Of a DNA stretch of 64,000 bases, positions 12,101 to 20,659 are shown in pieces. The position numbers were made by a program, and so were the translations under genes. The number at the start of each line of letters is the position of its first letter. The first letter of the stretch is position 1. Origin of the DNA: Symbiodinium natans. Its lineage: Eukaryota; Sar; Dinophyceae; Suessiales; Symbiodiniaceae. The stretch is from positions 1 to 64,000 of the forward strand of contig CAJNDS010002143.1 in assembly GCA_905221605.1 (NCBI GenBank), read 5' to 3'. Under the pieces are notes generated by a model. It made no database searches, had not been told where the DNA came from, and worked only from the letters and a program-made list of their open reading frames with translations.

Positions 12101-13010
12101 GGCCCAGAAATTAATAAATTAATTAATTTCTTTAATTTCTTTAATTTCTTTAATTTCTTTAATTTCTTTAATTTCTTTAATTTCTCACAGAGAGGCCCAG
12201 AAATTAAAGAAATTAATGAAATTAAGTAATTTCTTTAATTTCTTTAATTTCTCACAGAGAGGCACAGAAATTAAAAATTAAAGAAATTAATTGGGGGGGG
12301 CCCCCCGGCTCACGGGACTAATTAAAATAAATTAAAGAAATTAATGAAATTAATGAAATTAAAGAAATTAATTAATTTCTTTAATTTCTTTAATTTCGCA
12401 CAGAGAGGCCCAGAAATTAAAGAAATTAATGAAATTAATTAATTTCTTTAATTTCTTTAATTTCACAGAGAGGCCCAGAAAAAGAATTAATGAATTATTA
12501 ATTTCTTTAATTTCTTAGAGAGGCCCAGAAATTTCTTTCATTAATTTCTCTTTTAATTAGTCTCGCAAGCCCGAAGGGCTACAGGAATTAATTTCTTTAA
12601 TTTCTTTAATTTCTCACAGAGAGGCCCAGAAATTAAAGAAATTAAAGAAATTAATTGGGGCCCCCCCCCCGGCTCACGGGACTACTTAAAATAAATTAAA
12701 GAAATTAATGAAATTAATGAAATTAAAGAAATTAATTAATTTCTTTAATTTCTTTAATTTCGCACAGAGAGGCCCAGAAATTAAAGAAATTAATGAAATT
12801 ATTTAGTTTCTTTAATTTCTTTAATTTCTCACAGAGAGGCCCGGAAATTAAAGAAATTAATGAAATTAATTAATTTCTTTAATTTCTTTAATTTCGCACA
12901 GAGAGGCCCAGAAATTAAAGAAATTAAAGAAATTAATTAATTTCTTTAATTTCATTTATTTCCCTAAGAGAGCCCCAGAAATTAAAGAAATTAAAGAAAT
13001 TAATAGGTAA
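9110..13010. repeat. AATTTC/GAAATT hairpin satellite, 3.9 kb
   Basis: The array alternates AATTTCTTTAATTTC and its complement GAAATTAAAGAAATT. Opposite-sense runs are joined either by ATTAATTAAT or by a fixed 14-bp spacer, CACAGAGAGGCCCA. Each spacer therefore sits as the loop of a hairpin with arms of 15-25 bp, and the array reads as a chain of stem-loops. A CG-rich fold-back element is embedded at intervals. Markers at 9452, 9882, 10235 and 10665 recur at 10803, 11224, 11580 and 12001, so the array holds a 1.34-kb segmental tandem duplication. Long Phe-Asn frames near 12.1 kb are artefacts. Confidence 0.95.
9335..12690. mobile_element. Fold-back (MITE-like) element family, 8 full copies
   Basis: A left end GTCTCGCAAGCCCG...GGGCTACC and a right end GGTAGCCCC...GGCTCACGGGAC are near-perfect inverted complements. 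Left/right markers pair at 9341/9452, 9772/9882, 10126/10235, 10546/10665, 11114/11224, 11473/11580, 11900/12001 and 12561/12671; a ninth, older pair is at 8047/8177. Distances are 101-119 bp in the eight and 130 bp in the old pair. Two right ends stand alone (10803, 12307). The interior is one AATTTC hairpin with the CACAGAGAGGC loop. Both flanks are AATTAG/CTAATT, which extends the inverted symmetry and could mimic a target duplication. It has no coding capacity. Calling it mobile is inference; it may just be the higher-order unit of the satellite. Confidence 0.6.
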
Positions 13011-13059
13011 ATAAATTAAATTCCTCATACAAGTGATATACGTGAAATGGACCCAAAAG

Positions 13060-13112
13060 GTCCCTCTCACATATATATATACATTTGTATCTATACATCT
13101 TTGTATTACATA
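13060..13112. repeat. AT / ACAT microsatellite
   Basis: CACATATATATATATACAT and TACATACATTACAT runs at the border between satellite and unique DNA. Confidence 0.85.
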
Positions 13113-13458
13113 CATTACATGGTGACTTCCACTGACCGGACCACCGCCGCAAATAAACCACCATCGTGTTCGATGAAAATGACAACAGAGGCTTGACGTT
13201 TACCAACACCCGGCTTGTAATAAGCACAGGGTGTCAGATACGATACGCAGGGAGTGTGTTTTTGATGTTTTTTGATCAACTTTGCACGATCTTGGCCCGC
13301 AAGTCTAGAGACCTTGGAGGGTAGACTCCATGTGGAAGGGACTGCCATGAGGATAGCAGCAAGACCCTAAGCCGAATAAAGCTCTGGATTTTGGAAATTC
13401 AATCATCTACGTAAACAAAAACAAGCAGGCCCCGTCACAGGCCATTCTGTAGAGATAG

Positions 13459-14121
13459 TCATTGCCCGCAACAGTCAGCCCTCCTTTTCCTGCCTTCGTC
13501 CTCTTCTTCCTCTTCATCTTCTTCATCCTCCTCGTCCTCGTCAGCCTGAGGTCCACACAGTCACTGCGAAGTCTGGGATTGCATGATGCATTGTTGGATG
13601 AACATGGCTAGAAGAAAGCAGCAGCCCTCTCGGTCCTCGCCGGCACCCGTCAAGCGGCCCTCAAGCAGGTTTATGAGCTCTTGAGTACCTTTCTGCCAGC
13701 GGGCATCCTGTCGAGCGGACAAGTCGGGAGCAAACGGGCAAACTTAAAAACTTAAGCTTGAACGATTTGCAAATTGCGGGTGCTTTTCAGTGCTTTCTGA
13801 TTGCTGCTCCTCATGGCAGCCGAGAGCTCCATTCCAAATTGCTCCACGGCTTCGCCTGAGGAGCGTCCTCCGCACAACGGAACAAACAAATCACCGACTC
13901 TCTCGCAAAATGTCGCCACAGCGTATCCCTCTGCAGACAAACTGCCAGCGCCTGAGCTGCTCCAATGCTGCGGGACCGATGTCCCGCACTGTCCAGGCTT
14001 CAGGGATGCCACTTGCGCTTGTCGCAACTGCATCGCCATCGGCCTGAGCCATGCAAAGCGGGGTTGGTGCAAGGCACGTGTTAACAGCCACGCTAGCACC
14101 GTGATGCCCATGTGATGTCAC
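13459..14121 (-). CDS. Possible gene with acidic C-terminal tail; in-frame TGA
   Basis: Product unknown. Minus-strand blocks: 14121-13891 (ending RRWQFVCRGIRCGDILRESR), an overlapping frame to 13752 (with VATFCERVGDLFVPLCGG), then a frame from 13731. The last encodes a helical segment (ARWQKGTQELINLLEGRL, then LLAMFIQQCIM) and meets TGA at 13563-13561. It then stays open in the same frame through an acidic run (DEDEEDEEDEEEEDEG) and basic RKRRAD to a second TGA at 13461-13459. An acidic-then-basic tail is common in nuclear proteins. Explanations for the first TGA are a true end with a low-complexity 3' UTR, an unseen intron (GACCTCAG lies just before the acidic run), readthrough, or decay. 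Confidence 0.35.
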
Positions 14122-15190
14122 AAAAGCTTGTGAACTTCGACAATCACACTACAGAATACTACAGACGCTACATTGCTTTGTGCGAGACCTCGGTCGGCAC
14201 AGCCTCGTCATCTCGAGCATCTGGCGCAGCATCGGAAAGCTGCACTCTTCAAACAAACTCTCGAAAAACACTGCGGTGCATATTATATATGTGTGTATGT
14301 ATATAAAGATATATAAGACGTACCAATGCCTTCCGCACGTGGCAGCTCTCCCGGCCTTAGTCAAGGTTCCTCTGCACATGGGCCCTCCACAGCTGCACCA
14401 TGCGGAACTCGACTGCCGAGTTCTCAGCTCACACTTCTGAAGGTGAAGGATGCCATGCTGCGTGTCCACTGAGACGTAGCATTCACCTGGACGGGAGCCA
14501 GTTCGCATGATAGAGACACATGCCAGACTTGGTTGCCACCAAGTCTTGATATGTCACCTGTGGAAAACTCTTCAGACTGACATCGTTGGGCCGGCCTTTT
14601 TTGGCTTCAAGACTCAAGTCTCAAACTAGGTCCGAGGCGGACATGCAGGAATTCCATCACTGTAAACTACAGAATGTCACTGCGCATGACACAAGCACCT
14701 CACAAATGGCGCATGAAAGGCAGCCAGAGAAGTTTGCGTTGGCGGGTGTTGGCAGTGTGTAGAGCCGCCCCTTCCGCAAATGCGCCCAAGACTAAGACTA
14801 AGACTAACTGAAAAGTTGATGTCGCGAGTCCGCTGTGGACCGAGCGTGAAACAGATTTTCCCTGAAGTTGAACATAGTGTTTGCTCAAGCTCTGCTGAGC
14901 AAGCACACGATGAATGATCATGAACAGTTTTCCTGAGTAAGATCTGAGGCCGCGCGGGAGGGAGAGAGAGTGAACGCAACACAAGAAAAAGAGAAAGAAA
15001 TGCAGAAAGACAGAAAAAGAATGAATGGAAAGAAGAAAGGACACGTCTGGTACTATACATCCGTGTCGATCACAGCTGCACGAAAGGCCTGCAAGGCCTG
15101 CAAAACGTGATAGAAGACCAAAGACTTAATCCACATTATGCCTTTCTAGTTGACTTGAGCCCTGATATGCTTGGATTCTCCCGCTCTTTG
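14122..15190. other. No gene recognised
   Basis: Overlapping frames exist on both strands but none has a convincing composition. There is a TATATATGTGTGTATGTATAT patch near 14280-14312 and a GAGAAAGAAATGCAGAAAG purine-rich stretch near 14960-15035. The latter makes the Leu/Ser/Phe-rich minus frames look longer than they deserve. Confidence 0.6.
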
Positions 15191-16345
15191 CTACTTGGTC
15201 ATTCTCCTCCTCGTGCGTGAGATCGGCGAAGTGGGACCCTCCTCCTTGCCGCCGTCTTCGCTCACCACTGGCAGCCTTGGCTGTATTGTGTGCCTTTTAC
15301 CCCCTCGCAGCCATTCGTATCCCAGGAGGACTTCTGCAGAAGGCCTCTGTGCCGTGTCTAGCTTCAGGCACAGCAAGAGCAGTTCCCTGCATGCCTCCGA
15401 GCAGTTCTCGATACGGCCCTTGGCCACTATAGGTTCCCTTGAAACAGCTTGCTTGAAGGCCTCGAAGCTCTTGTACTGATGCCCCCTTCGGGGAAGGTGC
15501 CCGGCCAGCATGAGATAAAGGCAAAGGCCGGCACACCAGATATCACTGCTGGCAGAGTGCGGCTCGCCCCTGCAAACTTCCGGGGAAGCGTACTCCTGTG
15601 TGCCGGCGTTGGTAAGGGAGCCTCCTTCCAGCAAACACCTAGCACTATTGAAGTCAATAAGGCGGAGATCCATTAAGTTCTGGCTCACCAGGACATTTTC
15701 GCCCTTGATGTCTCGATGGATGATCTGCCGGTGGTGCAAGTAATCAGTGGCCAGCATGAGCTGCTTGAAGAGCCGTTGCCCAACAGACTCCGGAAGTCCA
15801 AAGGGCGTCCATTTAGCAGCGCTCGTTAGCGCTACGCCCTCAAAGAGTTCCAGAACCAAAACTGCCTGATCCTCGGCCACGAAGAAATCCAGCGCCTCAA
15901 TTATGTGAGGATGTTTCAGCCTGCGCAGAATCGTGAATTCCTGCTTGAACAATGCCGTCATTTCCTCATCAAGCGCCTGCATGGCTTTCAAGGCAACTTC
16001 TCTCTGGTCGGTCCTTCTGGTCCCGCGGTAGACAGTCCCCATGGAGCCCTGCCCCAAAGATTCGTGGACAACATACCTGGCTTTCAGACCATCGTGTTTG
16101 GCTAAGGGGCTCATGCTTGAGGTGTTGGAAGTGTCCAGCTTCAAATTGCCCAGTCGCTGCTTCCGTTGCTGAAGCAGGCTCCCTTTGGTCGGGCGTTTGC
16201 AGCCCGCGGGTCCGAGAGGACTGAGTGGACTAAGTGGCCGAGGGCTCAGTGTGCACAAGGGCATCACCGGAGAATATTGGCAGCCATCAGCTAGTCCAGA
16301 CGTCTGTATGCGCACAGGCGTTTCAAGCCGAGGGAGGGTAGGCAT
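15191..16345 (-). CDS. Protein kinase, single exon, DFN instead of DFG
   Basis: Uninterrupted 384-codon frame from ATG (16345-16343) with a complete eukaryotic protein-kinase domain at about residues 91-347. Visible motifs: Gly-rich loop LGQGSMGTVY (97-106); VALK with catalytic Lys120; helix-C Glu136 in FKQEFTIL; HRDIKGEN (210-217) with catalytic Asp212 and Asn217; DFN (231-233); ASPE (253-256) in place of APE; DIWCAG (268-273); Arg334 in RPSAEVLL. It should phosphorylate Ser/Thr, since HRDxKxxN is the Ser/Thr form. The first 85 residues are Ser/Pro-rich (SPRPLSPLSPLGP) and probably disordered; the tail is basic (RTRRRMTK). The Asp of DFG is kept, so metal binding is plausible; only the Gly is changed. 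Subfamily and substrate cannot be assigned. No intron is needed, unlike its neighbours. Confidence 0.95.
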   Translation of the reverse strand: MPTLPRLETPVRIQTSGLADGCQYSPVMPLCTLSPRPLSPLSPLGPAGCKRPTKGSLLQQRKQRLGNLKLDTSNTSSMSPLAKHDGLKARYVVHESLGQGSMGTVYRGTRRTDQREVALKAMQALDEEMTALFKQEFTILRRLKHPHIIEALDFFVAEDQAVLVLELFEGVALTSAAKWTPFGLPESVGQRLFKQLMLATDYLHHRQIIHRDIKGENVLVSQNLMDLRLIDFNSARCLLEGGSLTNAGTQEYASPEVCRGEPHSASSDIWCAGLCLYLMLAGHLPRRGHQYKSFEAFKQAVSREPIVAKGRIENCSEACRELLLLCLKLDTAQRPSAEVLLGYEWLRGGKRHTIQPRLPVVSEDGGKEEGPTSPISRTRRRMTK

Positions 16346-17880
16346 TCAGCACAAATCGGATGGGCATCAGCCCCAGAGCCAACGCTGCAAGATGTTATCA
16401 ACGCTCTCTCAGTCTAATTGAGTCGATTGTGCCAGAGCACCTGCTCAGCAGGCTTTCTTCCCATGTCGCAAACAAAGATGGTTCTAGGGACTCTAGGGAA
16501 CCAGCGGCAGTCCGAATATCCAAGGAAGAGAGGCGTGCTGGCGACGTGTCTCCATGCAGCCTCAGTGTCAAGCGAAGACTTCACCGCATCGCAAACAGCA
16601 AACAACGTTCTTCGGCTGCTCACCGCCAACGGCGCTGCAAGTCCAGCACCAGAATCCTCAACGAACGTCAACGGACAGCAGCTGAGGATGTGCATCGGAA
16701 CATGTTGGAATGCCTGATTGAATGCCTTAGCATGCTTTATCCGGAAGGTCCTGCGGGTCACTGGGCTCCTCTCCGTCTTTCGCCTGTCAAGGGCAGTCTG
16801 CTGAGACCCGACTACAATCGCAGCACTGTCTTCCCGTCTTGTTTCTTTTCCGATTCGACACAATGAGCAGTGGACTACTTTCAGCTCGCATTACCCACGT
16901 AGACAGTCCCAGACAGTCCTAGACCTCACGCAGACAAAATCCCGAGACATCCAGAACTTGACCAAGCTTGCTGAGGATGCCGGGACTTTGGTGCCTCGGG
17001 CGCGACCTCCTCACACACAAGGTCGAGCGGCAAAGAAATCCTTGGCTGAGGCTTCTGCGAATGTGCCGAAGGTTTTTGCCAAGCACTAGTTGCGGGACAG
17101 GCAGCTGTGAGGCAACTGTGGGTCAACGACGCCCGAAGTGGGAACAAGCTTCGACCATGCTTAGCAATCTCAGGAGGAACTGATGAGAACGATTAAACGT
17201 TTGAACTCAATGAGAATGAGCATTGTAGCGTTGAACGGCTTCAGAAGACACACGACTGCAAGATGCGGGTCGATGTGGCTACACGATGCTACACGGAGGG
17301 CTGTGTCTCAATGTCTCCCCGGTGTCTCCCTTAGGAGTCTCAACTGGTCGGCCCTGAGAGCCGTGCGAAACGCCCACCCTGACAGCTTCTGAAAGATTCT
17401 GAAAAGATCCTGAAAGACTTCGAGAAGCTTTGAAGGCCTCATCACTTCCAGGAGAGCCTGCAATCAAATCCAGAAGTGTTGGGCAATCTCCAAGGAAATC
17501 TCCGAGCAATTCGTCGATTCAGCCCAGGCCTCCTTGAGCGATGCTTTGATCGCGCCATCGTGCACACTGCTGGGGCCCATCGCCATGCCCAGGACGCCTC
17601 ACAGCGAAGGCAGCAGACAGCGACGGGTTTGCGCCAGATGCACCGAGAGAGCATAATACTTGCAACCAGTGGCCTGAGAGAATGTAGGTGGCAAGTGCGC
17701 CGCCAGCGAAAACATGCACTCCACCCTTCCAACATTTCCAACTCCAGTCACTACTTGGTGCTAGTAATGTTACGAATGCACCATGTGTCGCTGTCCTTCT
17801 CGTACTCTGCGAAGCGTGAGAGCCCGATCAGGAGCTCTAGTTTCTTCAAGAGCACTTCCTGTGCTGAAAGGCGTCTCCAG
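16346..17880. other. Ambiguous stretch upstream of the kinase
   Basis: Frames at 16414-16863 (minus, with KSSLDTEAAWRHVASTPLFL) and 16360-16866 and 17476-18132 (plus) are open but overlap one another, and none shows a known motif. The minus frame could be an upstream exon or the 5' UTR of the kinase gene. The rest shows nothing I can support. Confidence 0.3.
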
Positions 17881-17891
17881 GACATATGCAC

Positions 17892-17940
17892 ATATATATA
17901 TATATGGTCACCCCCCCCCCCCCCAATGGACCCACCGCGG
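17892..17940 (+). repeat. Left inverted end of the compound block
   Basis: (TA)n, GGTCA, C14, then AATGGACCCACCGCGG. The last 16 bases are the exact complement of the right end. Confidence 0.9.
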
Positions 17941-18069
17941 GCCTTGATCTTTGCAAAAGTACCGCAAATACCGATAAAACCTATGCTGTCTGGTGATTTT
18001 CCGGTGACCGGATTTTTGACTGTATTCCTTAATTCACTCTCTCACACACACGGATGGTTTTTCTTTCTG

Positions 18070-19440
18070 TTGGCTTTTGTTTATAATTTAAGACCTAGGC
18101 ATTTAAACCTAAGCCTGCAAAAAAACCCTTAACCTTTAAACCCTGTAGGGTTGAGGTTTCAAGGTTAAGGGTTTAAGATTTAGGCATTTGAACCTATGCC
18201 GGCAATTAAACCCTAAGCCCTTAACCTTTGCATTCTATAGGGTTAAGATTTTTACAGGTTTAGGTTTCAGATGTAGGCATTTAAACCTAAGTCTGCAGCT
18301 AATTTTAAACCCTTAACCTTTAAACCCTATAGGGCTAAGGTTTAAAGGCTTAGGGTTTAAGATTTAGCCATTTAAACCTGTAGCCAAGCCCTTAACCTTT
18401 AAACCCTGTAGGGTTAAGATTTTAAAGGTTTAGGATTTAAGATTTAAGCATGTAAATCTCAGACTTCAATTAATCTTAAACCCTTAACCTTTAAACCCTG
18501 TTGGGCTAAGGTTTAAAGGTTTCGGGCTTAAGATTTAGGCATTTAAACCGATTCCGGCAATTAACGCTAAGCCTTTAACCTTAAAACCCTATAGGGTTAA
18601 GATATTTAATGGTTTAGGGTTTAAGTTTAAGGTTTAGGTATTTAGACCTATGCCGGCAGTTCATATTGAACCCTTAATGCCGGCAGTTCATATTGAACCC
18701 TTAACCTTAAACCCTATAGGGATAAGATTTAAAGGTTTAGGATTCTTTACTTAGACATTTAAATCTAAGCTTGCAATTAAACCGAAACCCTTAACCTTTA
18801 AAACCCTATAGAGTGAAGGTTTAAAGTTTTAGGGTTTAAGATTCAGACATTTAAACCTAAGACGGCAATTAACAATAAACCCTGAACTGCTAAACCCTAT
18901 AGGGTTAAGGTTTAAAGGTTTGGGGTTTAAGATTTTGGCATTTAAACCTAAGTATGTAATTAATTTGTCACCCTTAACACCCTTAAACTTTGTAGTGTGA
19001 AGGTTTAAAGGTTTAGGGTTTAAGATTTAGACATTTAAACCTAAGCCCATAGAGTTTAAACCTTAAGGGTTTAAGGTTTAGGCATCTATTCCTTAACCCT
19101 AAACCCTCTAGGGTCAGGACCCTAAAGCCCTCGGCAATCAAGCCTAAACCCTTGACCTTCAAACCCCATAGGATGAAGGTTTGAAGGTTTGCGGTTTAAG
19201 GCTAAGGCATTTAAACCTAGAGGGCATTTAAGCCTTAACCCTAAACCCTTCAGGGCCAGAACCTTAGCACCCTATTTGGATCTAGCACCTGCAGGTATAC
19301 ATCGGTTTTTAAACCATTACACCCTGTAAGAAGGTTTAGGGTCTTTTCGGGGTCTATCTCTAAATTTCTCACGGGGTTGACCCCAAAGGGTTTAAAGTTA
19401 AAGGTTTAGGATTAAAGGTTTAGGCAATACCTAAAGGATT
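18070..19440. repeat. Telomere-like palindromic tandem repeat, 13 or so units
   Basis: Units of about 80-108 bp each contain CATTTAAACCTAAG, then CCTTAACCTTTAAACCC, the palindromic core CCCTATAGGG, then TTAAGGTTTAAAGG and GGGTTTAAGATTTAGG. CATTTAAACC-type landmarks fall near 18100, 18186, 18277, 18368, 18447, 18538, 18638, 18746, 18847, 18938, 19031 and 19206. All parts are variants of TTTAGGG/CCCTAAA arranged head-to-head, so each unit can fold on itself. No gene is seen. Confidence 0.9.
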
Positions 19441-19985
19441 AGAAGTCTTCTCCTGGTAAAACCATCTTTTCTCGAGAAAAAGATGATTTTTCGAAGGATG
19501 GTTGCTCAAAACCATCTTTTTCTCGAGAAAAAGATGGTTTCGAACCAAAAAACCATCTTTTTCTCGAGAAAACCAAAAAAAAACAAAAAAACCATCTTTT
19601 CCAAAACTATGGGGCTGGGGCCTCCAAAAGATGGTTTTTTTGGTTTTTTTGTTTTTTTTGTTTTTTTTGGTTTTTTTGGTTTTTTTTGGTTTTTTTGGTT
19701 TTCTCGAGAAAAAGATGGTGTTTTGGTTCGAAACCATCTTTTTCTCGAGAAAAAGATGGTTTTACCAGGAGAAGACCTCCAAAAACCATCTTTTTCTCGA
19801 GAAAAAGATGGTTTTACCAGGAGAAGACCTCCAAAACCATCTTTTTCTCGAGAAAAAGATGGTTTCGAACCAAAAAAACCATCTTTTTCTCGAGAAAACC
19901 AAAAAAACCATCTTTTGGAGGCCCCAGCCCCATAGTTTTGGAAAAGATGGTTTTGTTTTTTTGGTTTTTTGGTTTTTTGCTTTTT
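19440..19985. repeat. Nested palindrome array around CTCGAG
   Basis: ACCATCTTTTT-CTCGAG-AAAAAGATGGT (28-bp perfect palindrome at 19511-19538) recurs whole or in part with CTCGAG cores at 19471, 19522, 19563, 19703, 19744, 19796, 19847 and 19889. A perfect 45-bp inverted repeat (19591-19635 and 19907-19951; key part CCAAAACTATGGGGCTGGGG) encloses five of these cores. Lys-Lys-Asn and Phe-Phe-Trp frames here are artefac​ts of the repeat. Confidence 0.95.
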
Positions 19986-20040
19986 GTTAGTTTCTTGTTT
20001 TGTTGTTGTTCCCTTGATCTGGCCAGGACTCGGATGCCAC

Positions 20041-20078
20041 CCGCGGTGGGTCCATTGGGGGGGGGGGGGGGGGTGAGC

Positions 20079-20097
<19 letters not shown>
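20041..20097 (-). repeat. Right inverted end of the compound block
   Basis: CCGCGGTGGGTCCATT, G17, TGAGC, (TA)n, followed outside by (TG)n at 20098-20113. Confidence 0.9.
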
Positions 20098-20113
<16 letters not shown>

Positions 20114-20135
20114 ATGTACATATGTATGTATGACA
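20098..20135. repeat. (TG)n / TATG microsatellite
   Basis: GTGTGTGTGTGTGTATGTACATATGTATGTATG directly outside the right inverted end. Confidence 0.9.
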
Positions 20136-20158
20136 GCGTCTATATGCGTCTATGTTTT

Positions 20159-20655
20159 TTATGCTGTGAACTTTTCTATTTGCAATCTATTTTTTCGTTT
20201 AGTATTTGCATCAACATGCACAAAAAAGTGTGAAGACAGCATCTCCTCTTGAGCCTCTGCACTGAAGCCACCGCCAAGAATTATGAGCAGTGGAGCAGGG
20301 ATGGTTTCCTGAGAATTCTGTCGATTGTCCAGACAGGCACGCCAGGATCTGAACTTTAAGGTCCCAGCTTTGCCATCCTCATCCACAGCTGGTTTGCCCA
20401 GCTCTGCTTGTGCCGCTTCCTGGCACGCTCCCCCGCCAGGAAAGTTCAGAAACTAAACCCTAAACCCTTAACCCTGGCGGCCTCCTCAGCAATCGAGGCT
20501 CGAATCGGCAGCTGCCTCATATTCCAGACAGCAGCAAGAGGTGACATGCCGTGTCCTATGGGCATGAAACAACCCATCTGAGCATGCAACATGATTTCCA
20601 CGAAGTCCGACAGTTCACTTTCGATGGCCTTGGCGAAATGTCGGGCACTTACGAA
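20159..20655 (-). CDS. Two-block gene fragment, product unknown
   Basis: The first block (about 20655-20478) reads with high coding quality: ARHFAKAIESELSDFVEIM, then GCFMPIGHGMSPLAAVW, then RASIAEEAAR. The second (about 20422-20159) reads EAAQAELGKPAVDEDGK, then RQNSQETIPAPLLIILGGGF, then ends at a stop at 20159. Between them lies GTTAAGG...TGCCAG, which would be a 54-nt GT-AG intron in phase 0. That short gap itself contains GGGTTTAGGGTTTAG, a telomere-like motif. Upstream exons probably exist beyond a CTTAG acceptor near 20660. I do not recognise the family. Confidence 0.5.
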
Positions 20656-20659
20656 CCCA

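Larger units (their letters stand above)
17892..20097. mobile_element. Compound block with inverted (TA)n/C-tract ends
   Basis: The left end reads (TA)n, GGTCA, 14 C, AATGGACCCACCGCGG. The right end is its inverted complement: CCGCGGTGGGTCCATT, 17 G, TGAGC, (TA)n. Between them lie only a short spacer, the telomere-like palindromic repeats (18.07-19.44 kb) and the CTCGAG palindromes (19.44-19.99 kb). The matched ends suggest a single inserted or folded unit of 2.2 kb. It encodes nothing recognisable. No flanking target duplication is obvious because microsatellite DNA abuts both ends. Confidence 0.6.

Noticed and set aside
12038-12229. 63-codon Phe-Asn repeat protein
   Set aside because: Pure translation of the AATTTC satellite; the same frame recurs wherever the repeat does.
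9110-13010. CRISPR-like array (regular repeats with spacers)
   Set aside because: Spacers are constant, units are inverted within themselves, no cas-like gene is near, and the genome is eukaryotic.
14677-15060. Minus frame with repeated Leu-Ser
   Set aside because: Caused by AAGACTAAGACT and GAGAAAGA repeats; no support from splice sites.
19420-20252. Several 100-190 codon frames with Lys/Asn or Phe/Trp runs
   Set aside because: They follow the palindromic repeats on both strands and have no ordinary protein composition.
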